Positions 31,834 to 40,561 of a stretch of DNA of 60,270 nt are shown in pieces (position 1 is the stretch's first letter; each line of letters starts with the position of its first letter). Position numbers and translations under genes: made by a program. Under the pieces are notes generated by a model. It did no database searches and had not been told where the DNA came from. It was given only the letters and a program-made list of their open reading frames with translations. The DNA comes from Pirellulales bacterium (GTDB taxonomy: Bacteria; Planctomycetota; Planctomycetia; Pirellulales; Thermoguttaceae), in assembly GCA_016936015.1 (NCBI GenBank), contig JAFGPV010000141.1, positions 1 to 60,270 of the forward strand, read 5' to 3'.

Positions 31834-32750
31834 GGGGCCTTCCAATCGATTTCGGGGTGCAAGATTCTCGCCAAGTCTTCCACGGTGCGGATCAATCGCG
31901 GGCCAGGCACGGTGGCGTAATCCTTGTCCATCGCGTACACCCGATCGTTTTCAACCGCGGTCACGTAGGGGACCTCCCGCCGCCAGTCGGCCAGGTTGTC
32001 TGCCAGGTTCCGCTCCTTTTGATTCCGACTGGCCATCAGGTCGATGATCACCTCCGGATTGCAGTGGAGGATGCCTTCGGTCGAGACCACGGGATACGCC
32101 GCCCCGCCCCCGCGATAGGCGTTTACGCCGCCGGCCAGCTCGATCAGCTTCTCCGAGAGACTGCCTGGGCCGGCGACGTAGACGTCGGCCAGCCGGCCGA
32201 GGCCCGGCGTCCGATCGACGGCCACCAGCACCCGGGGCCGCGGGGCGTCTTGCGTCCGTCGGCGGATCCGCTCCAGGCGGCGCTCCAGGTCTTCGGCCAA
32301 TTCACGCCCCCGCGACTCCACGCCGCATACCCGGGCGATCGAACGCAGGGATTCGAGAATGTCGCCGATCGTCTGATGATGAACCACGTGTGTCTTCAGC
32401 CCCAGTTTCCGGAATCCCGGCAGCGAGCGGACGTGCTCGTCCAGCAGGATCACCAGGCCGGGCCGCAGCGCGAGGACCGCCTCGAAGTTCGGGTCGAAGT
32501 GCCCGCCGATCTTCGGCTTCTTTTCAACTTCCGGGGGATATTTGCAAAACCGCGTCACGCCCGCCACCCGATCGCCCAATCCCAGGGCGTACAGCGTCTC
32601 GGTGATGTTCGGCGCCATCGAGACGATGCGGCGGTACTCTCCCTCCGACTCGATGCGGATCGCGGCCGACCGTACGAGCCGGTCCCGGGCGAAGAAGCTC
32701 GCCGCAAAGACAAAGAGGATAGTCAACAATAAGAATATTCGAGTGGCCAT
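31830..32750 (-). CDS. BtuF/FecB-type substrate-binding protein
   Basis: A 306-residue periplasmic binding protein of the iron-siderophore/cobalamin family. The N-terminus ATRIFLLLTILFVFAASFFA is a signal or anchor without a lipobox Cys. RRIVSMAPNITETLYALGLGDRVAGVT is the classical N-lobe opening, and KIGGHFDPNFEAVLALRPGLVI follows the usual pattern. It heads the three-gene operon. No TonB-dependent receptor is nearby. The leader has no recognisable cobalamin riboswitch, so iron-chelate or another cofactor is equally possible. Confidence 0.88.
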   Translation of the reverse strand: MATRIFLLLTILFVFAASFFARDRLVRSAAIRIESEGEYRRIVSMAPNITETLYALGLGDRVAGVTRFCKYPPEVEKKPKIGGHFDPNFEAVLALRPGLVILLDEHVRSLPGFRKLGLKTHVVHHQTIGDILESLRSIARVCGVESRGRELAEDLERRLERIRRRTQDAPRPRVLVAVDRTPGLGRLADVYVAGPGSLSEKLIELAGGVNAYRGGGAAYPVVSTEGILHCNPEVIIDLMASRNQKERNLADNLADWRREVPYVTAVENDRVYAMDKDYATVPGPRLIRTVEDLARILHPEIDWKAP

Positions 32751-33099
32751 GAAACCCGTAATAACAATCCCGTCATTCTGAGCGAAATTTCCATCCTACG
32801 GTCCCACAGTGCCCCCGACAACCGGAAGCCGCTTGCGGCTTCCAAAACCGCCCCGGCGGCAGATCGTTACGAGGAAACATGACCCTCCAATCCTCGATCC
32901 TCAAACCTAACTGTCATCATGGTGACAATGTGTGTTGTCAATCGGATGACAAAAGAAAAAGGCCTGTGTTTCTTTGGTATTTGCGTAAGTTATTGAATTT
33001 CAATTGGTTATATAAATTTTCAAATCAACGGCACACCACTCGCATTAGTCATCTTCCGTTGAGACCCAAAAACTTCCCCCCAATGCAAAGGAGTTGGCC
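32751..33099. other. Divergent intergenic region
   Basis: Contains a single TCATTCTGAGCG arm (about 32773), a perfect GGAAGCCGC-TT-GCGGCTTCC hairpin at 32824-32843 and then an AT-rich stretch before the small secreted protein. No small gene is convincing. Confidence 0.45.
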
Positions 33100-33435
33100 A
33101 TGAGAAGCATTTTCATCCTTCTGACGAGTGTGTGTGTTCTCGGATTTGTCGCTGCCCATGCCGACGCGGGCGGCCCCTCGAAGAAGGCAGGACACCCGGC
33201 CCCGTTCGGCGCCAAAATCATTCCCGCCGGATATCACCATCATGGCGGCCCCCATCACCGACCCGCCGTCTACCACGGGCCTCCCGCCCGGTGGTATGGC
33301 TATCGGCCGTATCGAGCTCCCGTGTACGTGCCGGTTCCCGCTCGACCGGTCTATTACTATCCGCGGTATTACTACTATCCCCAAGGCGGCATTTACTACT
33401 CGACTCCCGGATTTTCCATCGGAGTCGGTTTTTGA
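33100..33435 (+). CDS. Small secreted His/Tyr/Pro-rich protein
   Basis: About 111 residues from an ATG with AAAGGAG six bases upstream. The signal peptide (MRSIFILLTSVCVLGFVAAHADA) is followed by a His-rich stretch (GYHHHGGPHHRPAVYHG) and a Tyr/Pro-rich stretch (RPVYYYPRYYYYPQGGIYY), ending FSIGVGF. Two His clusters could bind metal. The type is common among planctomycete exported proteins; no function is known. Composition recalls the 29377 protein but there is no repeat unit. Confidence 0.7.
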   Translation: MRSIFILLTSVCVLGFVAAHADAGGPSKKAGHPAPFGAKIIPAGYHHHGGPHHRPAVYHGPPARWYGYRPYRAPVYVPVPARPVYYYPRYYYYPQGGIYYSTPGFSIGVGF

Positions 33436-33490
33436 TACTCAAGACGTGCGGAACGATCCCCTCCCGCGTCCGCACTGAAGGGATCAGCTC

Positions 33491-33573
33491 GGGTGTGCCG
33501 CGGGGGCCGTTCACCTGCGAACCGGGGATGTATCCCCGCGCCCGGTTCGCAGGGAACAACCCCCGGTACACCC
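33491..33573. repeat. 83-base GC-rich hairpin
   Basis: Arms begin GGGTGTGCCGCGGGGGCC and end GGAACAACCCCCGGTACACC, closing at CGAACCGGGG-ATGTAT-CCCCGCGCCCGGTTCG. The nearly continuous stem follows the small secreted gene by about 55 bases. It may work as a terminator or be another dispersed palindromic element. Confidence 0.7.
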
Positions 33574-33606
33574 GGTTGAATTTCTTGGCCGCCGCTCTAA
33601 GAAATC

Positions 33607-33722
33607 TCCCCTCTCCCAAAGGGAGAGGGGCAGGGGGTGAGGGCTTGATGGCAGTTAATCTGAAAAACACCATATCCACACCGCTTATCCTCACCCTAAC
33701 CCTCTCCCAAAGGGAGAGGGGA
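33607..33722. repeat. Family A inverted doublet, intergenic
   Basis: Two copies in opposite orientation: 33607-33644 (CCCTCTCCCAAAGGGAGAGG then GGGGGTGAGGGC) and 33689-33722 (CCTCACCCTAACC then the same hairpin). The 44-base spacer makes the layout like a REPIN, a pair of inverted REP sequences that moves as a unit. Confidence 0.85.
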
Positions 33723-33784
33723 CCCATTGCCAAACACGCTCCAAGACTTGGCCGCCGTGCCGGCGGCCGCTAAACTTTCTTCTC

Positions 33785-34642
33785 ATGAAGTTCGTCGAAG
33801 ATTATTTCATTGGCCGCGGGGGGGTGCGTCTCTATTTCCAGGGCTGGCTGCCGGAGGGGCCGCGTAAGGCGACCGTGGCGGTCATTCACGGCATCGACGA
33901 GCACTCGGGACGCTACGCCCGGCTGGCGCGGAGGCTGAATACACACGGCTACGCGGTCTACGGTTTCGATCTGCGGGGCCACGGCCGATCCTCCGGAGAG
34001 CGGGCGTGGATCGCCTCGTTCGAGGATTTTCTCGACGACGCGGAGGCGTTTCTCCAACGGGTGCGGCAGGAGGCCCCGGAACTGCCGCTCTTCCTCCTGG
34101 GCCACAGCATGGGCGGCGAAGTGGCCGTATGGCTGGTCCTGACCCGATACCCGTCGCTGTCGGGACTGATCCTCAGCGCACCGGCGCTGCGGACCGGCGG
34201 AAAGGTGTTTCCCCTGCTCAGACGCCTGGCCCGGTTGGTCAGCCGGATCTTCCCCCGGCTGCGCCTGACCCGGCTCGGCTATCGGTTTATGTCCCGCGAC
34301 CCGGAGGTGATCGAAAACTTTCGCACCGATCCATTGGTCAATCACGGAAAGTTTCCCGTCCGCACCGGGGCGGAGATCCTGCGGATCATGGGGGAGATCC
34401 AGCGCCGAGGCGGCCAGGTCCGTCTCCCCTTGCTGGTGCTGCACGGCACGGGCGACTTCGTGACCGATTATCGCGGCAGCCGGGAGTTCTACGAACGGGC
34501 GGCGTCGCCGGACAAAACGCTGCGGTTGTACGACGGTCTGTACCACGAAATCTTCAGCGAGCCGGAGCGGGACCAGGTGATCGGCGACGTGATCTCCTGG
34601 CTCGATGCCCGCGTAGGGGCGCCGGAAAGATGTAATGAATAA
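33785..34642 (+). CDS. Alpha/beta hydrolase, monoacylglycerol-lipase-like
   Basis: A 285-residue cytoplasmic serine hydrolase of the hydrolase_4 (S33-like) group. HGIDEHSGRYARLARRL and YAVYGFDLRGHGRSSGER form the oxyanion region. The nucleophile is in LLGHSMGGEVA, the Asp in LHGTGDFVTD and the His in YDGLYHEIFSEPERDQV. This spacing matches bacterial monoglyceride lipases and lysophospholipases; the lipid substrate is inferred. No signal peptide. It is separated from the ABC operon downstream by the hairpin at 34728-34800, so is probably its own unit. Confidence 0.88.
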   Translation: MKFVEDYFIGRGGVRLYFQGWLPEGPRKATVAVIHGIDEHSGRYARLARRLNTHGYAVYGFDLRGHGRSSGERAWIASFEDFLDDAEAFLQRVRQEAPELPLFLLGHSMGGEVAVWLVLTRYPSLSGLILSAPALRTGGKVFPLLRRLARLVSRIFPRLRLTRLGYRFMSRDPEVIENFRTDPLVNHGKFPVRTGAEILRIMGEIQRRGGQVRLPLLVLHGTGDFVTDYRGSREFYERAASPDKTLRLYDGLYHEIFSEPERDQVIGDVISWLDARVGAPERCNE

Positions 34643-34727
34643 GCCGATTTTTCCGGTTTTTTGGAGATTTCCGTGTTGCTTGGGAAAAGGCGATGGCCTA
34701 TCTTGACTTAGGGCGTTATATCTCCCA

Positions 34728-34800
34728 GTTTAGCCCCGGCACTTGTGCCGGGCGCGGAGAGTTAATCCATACACGCCCGGCACAAGTGCCGGGGCTAAAC
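34728..34800. repeat. Perfect 27-base inverted repeat before ABC operon
   Basis: Arms GTTTAGCCCCGGCACTTGTG... (34728-34754) and their exact complement (34774-34800), with a 19-base loop. Each arm itself holds a smaller palindrome around GGCACTTGTGCC. It ends 35 bases before the ATPase start codon, so it lies in the operon leader or ends upstream transcription. Confidence 0.75.
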
Positions 34801-34835
34801 TCTGCCGCCGCCGATTCCTGAAATCACCGGTATCC

Positions 34836-35564
34836 ATGAATTCATCCACTCCCTCCTCGGATTTGCTGCAACTGCGGCTGGAGCGCGTCAGCAAGGTGTT
34901 CCGCATGGGCGAGGTCGCCGTCGAGGCGCTGCGAGACGTTTCGCTGGAGGTCCGCGCCGGGACGTTCCTGGTGATGGTCGGGCCGAGCGGATCGGGCAAG
35001 ACGACGTTGTTGAACATCGCGGGGGGATTAGACTCCGTCACGGAGGGCCGGGTCTGGTTCGGCGGCCGGGAGATGACCGCCTTCGACGCCGCCGAGATGA
35101 CGCGCTACCGCCGCGAGACCGTGGGCTTCATCTTCCAGTTCTACAATCTCGTTCCCAATCTCACCGCCCGGGAGAACGTGATGGTCTCGACGGAACTCAG
35201 CGACAACCCGATGGACGTGGCGGAAGCGCTGCGGCTGGTGGGCCTGGAGGAGCGGGAGGATCATTTTCCCTCGCAGCTCTCCGGCGGCGAGCAGCAGCGG
35301 GTATCGATCGCCCGGGCGCTGGCGAAGAATCCCACCTTGCTGCTGTGCGACGAACCGACCGGCGCCCTGGACTTCGAGACCGGCAAACGGGTCCTCCGGC
35401 TGCTGGTGGACGTGAAGAACCAACTGGGCAAGACGGTGATTCTCATTACCCATAACAGCGCCATCGCGCAGGTGGCCGATCGCGTGATCCGGCTCCGCAG
35501 CGGCGAGATCATCGAGCGCCACGACAATCCCCGGCCGCTGCCGCCCGAGGAGGTCGTCTGGTGA
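34836..35564 (+). CDS. MacB/LolD-type ABC ATPase
   Basis: About 242 residues. Walker A GPSGSGKTT, Q-loop FIFQFYNLVPNLTARENV, signature LSGGEQQRVSIARAL, Walker B LLLCDEPTGALD and switch THN. These are typical of ATPases that power FtsX-type permeases, using a mechanotransmission mechanism rather than substrate translocation. The ATG at 34836 is preferred because the longer frame from 34743 translates the upstream inverted repeat. Its stop overlaps the permease start (GTGA), so the two are coupled. Confidence 0.93.
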   Translation: MNSSTPSSDLLQLRLERVSKVFRMGEVAVEALRDVSLEVRAGTFLVMVGPSGSGKTTLLNIAGGLDSVTEGRVWFGGREMTAFDAAEMTRYRRETVGFIFQFYNLVPNLTARENVMVSTELSDNPMDVAEALRLVGLEEREDHFPSQLSGGEQQRVSIARALAKNPTLLLCDEPTGALDFETGKRVLRLLVDVKNQLGKTVILITHNSAIAQVADRVIRLRSGEIIERHDNPRPLPPEEVVW

Positions 35565-37939
35565 GCGTGCTGGACCGGAAACTCGGCCGCGAATTGCGCC
35601 AGCACCTCGGCCTGCTGCTGGCGGTAACCAGCATCATTGCCGTGGGAGTGATGTGCCTGGTGACGTTGGGGTCTTCCTACTGCAATCTCCGCGACGCGAA
35701 GCAGTTGTACTATGCCCAGTGCCAGATGGCCGATTTTTCCATCGAGCTGAAGAAGGTCCCCGTGGCGGAACTGCTGTTTTTCCGCGATTGGCCGGAGGTG
35801 GCGGCCATCCGCCCGCGGATCCAGCAGTACGTCGCAGTGGATCTGGCCGGCGTGGAGGAGCCGCTGAACGGCTTGGTCCTTTCGCTGCCCGACCGCCGGG
35901 GACCGATCATCGACGACATCGTGCTCCGCGAGGGGAGTTACTTCACCGACCGCCGGGACAACGAAGTCATCGTCAACGACGCCTTTGCCAAACACCACCG
36001 CCTGCATCCCGGCCAGTGGATCAAACTGCTGATCAACAACCAACAGCAGGAATTGTTCGTCGTGGGCACGGCCATCAGCAGCGAATACGTCTATCTCCTC
36101 GGCGCGGGAACGATTACGCCCGACCCGAAACGGTTCGGCGTTTTTTACCTGAAGCAGACTTATGCCGAGGAGGTTTTCGATTTCAAAGGCTCGGCCAACC
36201 AGGTGCTCGGCCGGCTGAGCGCCGGCGGCCGGGGCAACGTCAAGGAAATCCTCCGCCGGGCGGAACAGCGGCTCGAACCCTACGGCGTGTTCACCACCAC
36301 GCCGCTGGACGACCAGATGTCCAACAAGTTTCTCACGCAGGAGATCCAGGGGCTGAAGAGTTTCGCGGTCATCACGCCGGTGATGTTCCTGGCGGTGGCG
36401 GCATTGGTGCTGAACGTCCTTTTGACCCGGCTGGCCCAACAGCAGCGGACCGTGATCGGCACGCTGAAGGCGATGGGATATTCCAATTTCCAGGTGTTCT
36501 GGCATTTTTTGAAATTCGGCCTGGCCGTGGGCGTCGGCGGGGGACTCTTGGGTTGCATCGGCGGGTGGTTTCTGGCTTCCGGCATGACGACGCTGTACCG
36601 CAGTTTTTACCAGTTCGCAAAGTTTGAAAATTATTTTCACGCGAACATCCATTTGATCGGGATTGCCGTCAGCGTTCTCTGCGCCGTCGCCGGCAGCCTG
36701 CACGGCACCCGGCAGGTGCTCCGGCTGAAACCGGCCGAGGCGATGCGCCCCAAGCCGCCGCGGGTCGGCGGCGCCATCCTCCTGGAACGGATCGGTTGGT
36801 TCTGGCGCCGGCTCGGCTCCGGCTGGCGGATGGTCCTGCGGAACCTGATCCGCAGCCGGTTCCGCACCTGGGCGGGAATTTTTGCGGCGGCAATGGGCAG
36901 CAGCGTGCTGGTCAACAGCTTCATGATGCAAAAGGCCATCTTTTATTTCATCGATTTCCAATTTGAGGAAATCCTCCGCAGCGATTATGATTTGACCTTC
37001 AAGGACGAGCACGGCCGGGACGTGGTCCACGAGGTGGAACTGCTGCCCGGCGTCCACCGCGTGGAACCGCTGCTGGACGTGGCCTGCAACTTCACCCATG
37101 GGCGTTATCGCAAAAAAGGGGGAATCACCGGCCTGACGCCGAACGCCACCATGACCGTCCCCCGCGATCAAAACGAGCGGGCGATCTCCGTCCCCGCCTA
37201 CGGGTTGGCCTTCTCCGGGCAACTGGCCGAAGCCCTGCACCTGAAACGGGGGGATTGGGTCGGTTTTGAGCCGATCAAAGGTCAGCGCCGGATCCGGCAC
37301 GTTCCCGTCGCGGAAATTTCGGACAGCTATTTCGGCACCTCCGTTTATGCGGACATCCGCTACCTCAGCCGGCTCATCGGCGAAGAGTACGCCGTCAGCG
37401 GAGTCCAGGTGGCGACCGACCGAAATCCCAAGAACCGCCGGGCCTTCCTCCGCCGATTGAAGCAGCTCTCCGGCCTGCAATCGGTCGCCGGACGCAGCGA
37501 CATGCGTAAAACCCTCGAAGAGACGGTCATCGAAACGCAATCCTATGTCATCATTCTCCTCGTTCTCTTCGCGGGAATCATGTTTTTCGGCAGCATCATC
37601 AACGCCTCACTGGTGAGCCTGGCCGAGCGGCAGCGTGAGCTGGCCACCCTTCGCGTATTGGGCTACGGTCCCTGGCAGATCGGCGGTCTTCTGTTCCGCG
37701 AAAGCATCGTCACCACCCTGGCGGGCACGATACTCGGCATGCCGCTGGGGTATCTCTTGACCGTAACCACCGCCGAGTCCTACGCCAGCGACATGTTTCG
37801 TCTGCCGATCCTCATCACGCCGGACATTTGGATCGGCACCTTAACTTGTGCGGTTTTTTTCGCCGTCATTACCCAACTATTAGTACAACGGTCCATCCAT
37901 AAGATGGAGTGGCTCGACGCCTTGAAAGTACAGGAGTAG
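35561..37939 (+). CDS. FtsX/MacB-family ABC permease, two FtsX domains
   Basis: A 792-residue inner-membrane protein starting at a GTG inside the ATPase stop. TM1 (LLLAVTSIIAVGVMCLVTLG) is followed by a large periplasmic domain and a three-helix FtsX block (VMFLAVAALVLNVLLTRLAQ onward). The arrangement repeats: a second TM near WAGIFAAAMGSSVLVNSF, a second periplasmic domain and a final FtsX block (IILLVLFAGIMFFGSIINAS onward). This layout is that of DevC/LolCE-like exporters. With the adaptor that follows, it suggests envelope export of a lipid, glycolipid or lipoprotein (inference). Confidence 0.9.
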   Translation: MSVLDRKLGRELRQHLGLLLAVTSIIAVGVMCLVTLGSSYCNLRDAKQLYYAQCQMADFSIELKKVPVAELLFFRDWPEVAAIRPRIQQYVAVDLAGVEEPLNGLVLSLPDRRGPIIDDIVLREGSYFTDRRDNEVIVNDAFAKHHRLHPGQWIKLLINNQQQELFVVGTAISSEYVYLLGAGTITPDPKRFGVFYLKQTYAEEVFDFKGSANQVLGRLSAGGRGNVKEILRRAEQRLEPYGVFTTTPLDDQMSNKFLTQEIQGLKSFAVITPVMFLAVAALVLNVLLTRLAQQQRTVIGTLKAMGYSNFQVFWHFLKFGLAVGVGGGLLGCIGGWFLASGMTTLYRSFYQFAKFENYFHANIHLIGIAVSVLCAVAGSLHGTRQVLRLKPAEAMRPKPPRVGGAILLERIGWFWRRLGSGWRMVLRNLIRSRFRTWAGIFAAAMGSSVLVNSFMMQKAIFYFIDFQFEEILRSDYDLTFKDEHGRDVVHEVELLPGVHRVEPLLDVACNFTHGRYRKKGGITGLTPNATMTVPRDQNERAISVPAYGLAFSGQLAEALHLKRGDWVGFEPIKGQRRIRHVPVAEISDSYFGTSVYADIRYLSRLIGEEYAVSGVQVATDRNPKNRRAFLRRLKQLSGLQSVAGRSDMRKTLEETVIETQSYVIILLVLFAGIMFFGSIINASLVSLAERQRELATLRVLGYGPWQIGGLLFRESIVTTLAGTILGMPLGYLLTVTTAESYASDMFRLPILITPDIWIGTLTCAVFFAVITQLLVQRSIHKMEWLDALKVQE

Positions 37940-37941
37940 CA

Positions 37942-39303
37942 ATGAAAACCTCCCATTGGATCGGCATCGGAACCGTCGTGATTCTCTTGCTCGCGCTCGC
38001 CTGGTCCCTCGGCTGGTTGTCGGGGGGGACGCCCGTCGAAACCGCCACGGTGCACCGGGGCGCCATCGACGCCTTCATCGACGAGCAGGCGAAGACCCGG
38101 CTCCCGCAAACGTATCTGATCACCATGCCCGCCCAAGGACGGATCAAGGAGATCACCCGGACGGAAGGCCGGAACGTGACCGAGGGCGAGGTGGTGGCCG
38201 AGATCGTCCCCCGCGACCTGGATCTGGCCGTGGCCGAGGCGGCCGCGGTCGTCGATCGCCTCAAGGCGAGCATCGTCGAAAACGCCAACGTCGAGGTCGA
38301 GGAAACCGCGTACGAGCAGTCGTTGAGTTTTGTCAAATCGACGGCGGCCACGGTCAAGGCGGCCTACGAGCGGCTCCGCGCCGGCGAGGCGAAAATGGCA
38401 TACGCCAACAATAATTTCCGCCGGGTCGAAAGCCTTTTCCACCAATCGAAGACGGCCACTCAGGACGAGTTGGAAACGGCCAAGCTGCAGAAAGTGCAGG
38501 GCGACGTGGACTATCAGCAGGACAAGCTGATCTACGTTGCCATGCAGGCCATGGAGGCCGCCACCAACCTGATGCCCATTATGGTCAAGCAGTACATCAA
38601 ACGCAAGGGATTAACCGAACCCGTGCTGCAAAAACAAAAAGCCGAGGCTGAGGCCCGATTGAAGCAGATCGAGCTCGATCGAGAACGAGGTCAAATGCGA
38701 AGCCCCGTGACCGGAAAAGTGCTCCGGCGGTTCGTCAGCAACGAGCGGTTCCTGGCGGCGGGCACGAAACTCCTGGAGATCGGCCGGCTGGAAGACATGG
38801 AGGTCGAGGCCGACGTCCTGACCCTCGACGTGGTGGCGGCCAAAGTCGGCGACGAGGTGGAGATCTACGGCCCGGCCATCGGCGAGAAGCCCGTGAAGGG
38901 TTTTGTCACGCAAATCTATCCCGCCGGATTCACCAAGATCAGCTCCCTGGGCGTCGAGCAGCAACGGGTCAAGGTCGTCATCCGGTTTCAAAAGGGGGTG
39001 CTGGAACGTCTGCTCACGGAGCAGCATCTCGGCGTGGGCTACGCCGTCCGGGTGAAAATCAAGACCGGCAAAGCGCCTCATGCCCTGATCATTCCCCGCT
39101 CCGCCATGTTCCGCTCCCTGAAAAACACCTGGCAAGTCTTCGCCGTCCGCAACGGCCGCGCCCGGCTGCAAGACGTGGAGGTGGGACTGATGAACGATGC
39201 CCAGGCGGAAATCCAAAAGGGCCTGGAAGAGGGCGACGAGGTCATCCTTGCCCCCGAAAGCTCCCTGGAAAACGGTACGAAGGTGCAGGTCCAAAAGGAA
39301 TAG
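37942..39303 (+). CDS. HlyD/MacA-type periplasmic adaptor
   Basis: About 453 residues from an ATG three bases after the permease stop, with GGAG upstream. One N-terminal membrane anchor (IGTVVILLLALAWSLGWL) is followed by a lipoyl-like beta section (TMPAQGRIKEI) and a long coiled coil (about 95-250). The second lipoyl half (MRSPVTGKVLRRFVSNERFL), beta-barrel and membrane-proximal domains come next. As membrane-fusion protein it would link the permease to an outer-membrane channel; no TolC gene is in the window. Together the three genes form a MacAB- or DevBCA-like export operon. Confidence 0.92.
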   Translation: MKTSHWIGIGTVVILLLALAWSLGWLSGGTPVETATVHRGAIDAFIDEQAKTRLPQTYLITMPAQGRIKEITRTEGRNVTEGEVVAEIVPRDLDLAVAEAAAVVDRLKASIVENANVEVEETAYEQSLSFVKSTAATVKAAYERLRAGEAKMAYANNNFRRVESLFHQSKTATQDELETAKLQKVQGDVDYQQDKLIYVAMQAMEAATNLMPIMVKQYIKRKGLTEPVLQKQKAEAEARLKQIELDRERGQMRSPVTGKVLRRFVSNERFLAAGTKLLEIGRLEDMEVEADVLTLDVVAAKVGDEVEIYGPAIGEKPVKGFVTQIYPAGFTKISSLGVEQQRVKVVIRFQKGVLERLLTEQHLGVGYAVRVKIKTGKAPHALIIPRSAMFRSLKNTWQVFAVRNGRARLQDVEVGLMNDAQAEIQKGLEEGDEVILAPESSLENGTKVQVQKE

Positions 39304-39495
39304 TCGGGCCCCGACGGATCCGCCGGGAGAAACGGAGGGATTACTTTTCGGCCGGGGAGCGGTATTTCCGGTTTCGTTTCCCGGATCCGGCGTTGGTTGT
39401 CAATCGAGTTTCCGAAAAGATATAATGGAAACTTGTACGAATCGGGTAACTTTCCGCCTGCCCCCGAGATCCTCTCTTGACGAGGAGACGTAGCC

Positions 39496-40347
39496 GTGAC
39501 TACCGCTTGTTATCGGATCTGGTTCCTTGCCCTCGCCGGGCAAATTCTCGTCGGTTGCCTTGCCGCCGCGGAAGGATCTCCGGCGGACGATGCCGCTCCC
39601 TGGCCCCCGCAAATCCATCCCTGGGGCGATTTCCAGCCGGGGGCCTGGAAAGTCGTCCAGCTCACCACGGAAAACTATAACGATCAAGGCGCCCTGGTCT
39701 CGGCCAACCTCTGCGACAGTAAAACCGTCTTGGCGAAGCGCGACAACGATTCGCTGACCCTCGAGGTCCGCGTCGTCACGGAGGCGAGCGGCCAGCGCTT
39801 GAAGGGGCCGTTGTACACCATCGTGCAAGGATATCACGGCGAGTCGCCCGTCCCGACGCTCCGCGTCAAGGAACCGGTTCCCGAGGTGCTCGAAATCGAA
39901 AACCGGAAAATCTCCTGCTTCGCCCGGCAAGTCGAATCGGCCGGTCCGAACGGCAAAACCGTCGCCACGCTCCATTACTCCCCAAACACGACGCCTTCCC
40001 TGTTGAAACGCCACAGCGTGACCACCGACCTCCAGGGCCACCCGCTGCGGGAGACGACGACGACGGTGGAGACCCTGGAGATGCCATTCAAGTTCCAGGG
40101 GACGCTGCTCAGCACGACGCACCTGAAAACGGTCGAAAAAACACACCAGGGAACCACCGTCACGCTGGCGGTCTTCTGCCCTAAAATTCCCGGCGGCATC
40201 GTCAGTCATTCCTCGAAAGAACTCGACGCCGGCGGACGCTTGATCCGCCGCAGCACCCTGGAACTGCTCGACTACGGCGCCGAGCCGGAACCCAAACGCC
40301 CCAAGTACTACAACCGCCGCCGCTCCCGACGCTATCGGACGGAATAA
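39496..40347 (+). CDS. Secreted protein of unknown family
   Basis: A 283-residue protein starting at a GTG with GAGGAG upstream. The N-terminus YRIWFLALAGQILVGCLAA is a signal peptide with a possible lipobox (LVGC). The rest is beta-rich and polar, with a highly basic C-terminus (KYYNRRRSRRYRTE). I do not recognise the family. It stands nearly 200 bases after the ABC adaptor and is probably separate from that operon; GCCGCAAGCGGC at 40443-40460 may end it. Confidence 0.65.
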   Translation: MTTACYRIWFLALAGQILVGCLAAAEGSPADDAAPWPPQIHPWGDFQPGAWKVVQLTTENYNDQGALVSANLCDSKTVLAKRDNDSLTLEVRVVTEASGQRLKGPLYTIVQGYHGESPVPTLRVKEPVPEVLEIENRKISCFARQVESAGPNGKTVATLHYSPNTTPSLLKRHSVTTDLQGHPLRETTTTVETLEMPFKFQGTLLSTTHLKTVEKTHQGTTVTLAVFCPKIPGGIVSHSSKELDAGGRLIRRSTLELLDYGAEPEPKRPKYYNRRRSRRYRTE

Positions 40348-40442
40348 GGATTGAGGGATGAGGGATGAAGTGGGAAATTTGGTCATTTAACATTTGACAT
40401 TCGGAATTCTTTCGTCATTCGGATTTTCTCATTCGTCATTGC

Positions 40443-40460
40443 AAAGCCGCAAGCGGCTTT
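40443..40460. repeat. GCCGCAAGCGGC hairpin element
   Basis: AAAGCCGC, AA, GCGGCTTT, preceded by GTCATTTAACATTTGACATTC. The whole 40355-40460 stretch resembles 16386-16445 between yidC and mnmE, showing a dispersed intergenic module that may act as a terminator. Confidence 0.6.
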
Positions 40461-40561
40461 CCGTTGCCCTCATCCTTCTTTTTGTCTTCCTTGCATTTCC
40501 GCCGTCGGCAGGCATAATAATGGGTTTATTCTTACATGCCTTCCATTAAGGAGTGTCGGTC

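Noticed and set aside
32751-32880. Cobalamin riboswitch before the FecCD-type operon
   Set aside because: A GCACTGTG stretch resembles one conserved piece, but the B12 box and remaining core are missing.
35261-37540. Long open frame on the minus strand opposite the ATPase-permease genes
   Set aside because: It has no recognisable domains and mirrors the GC-rich codon pattern of the real plus-strand genes.
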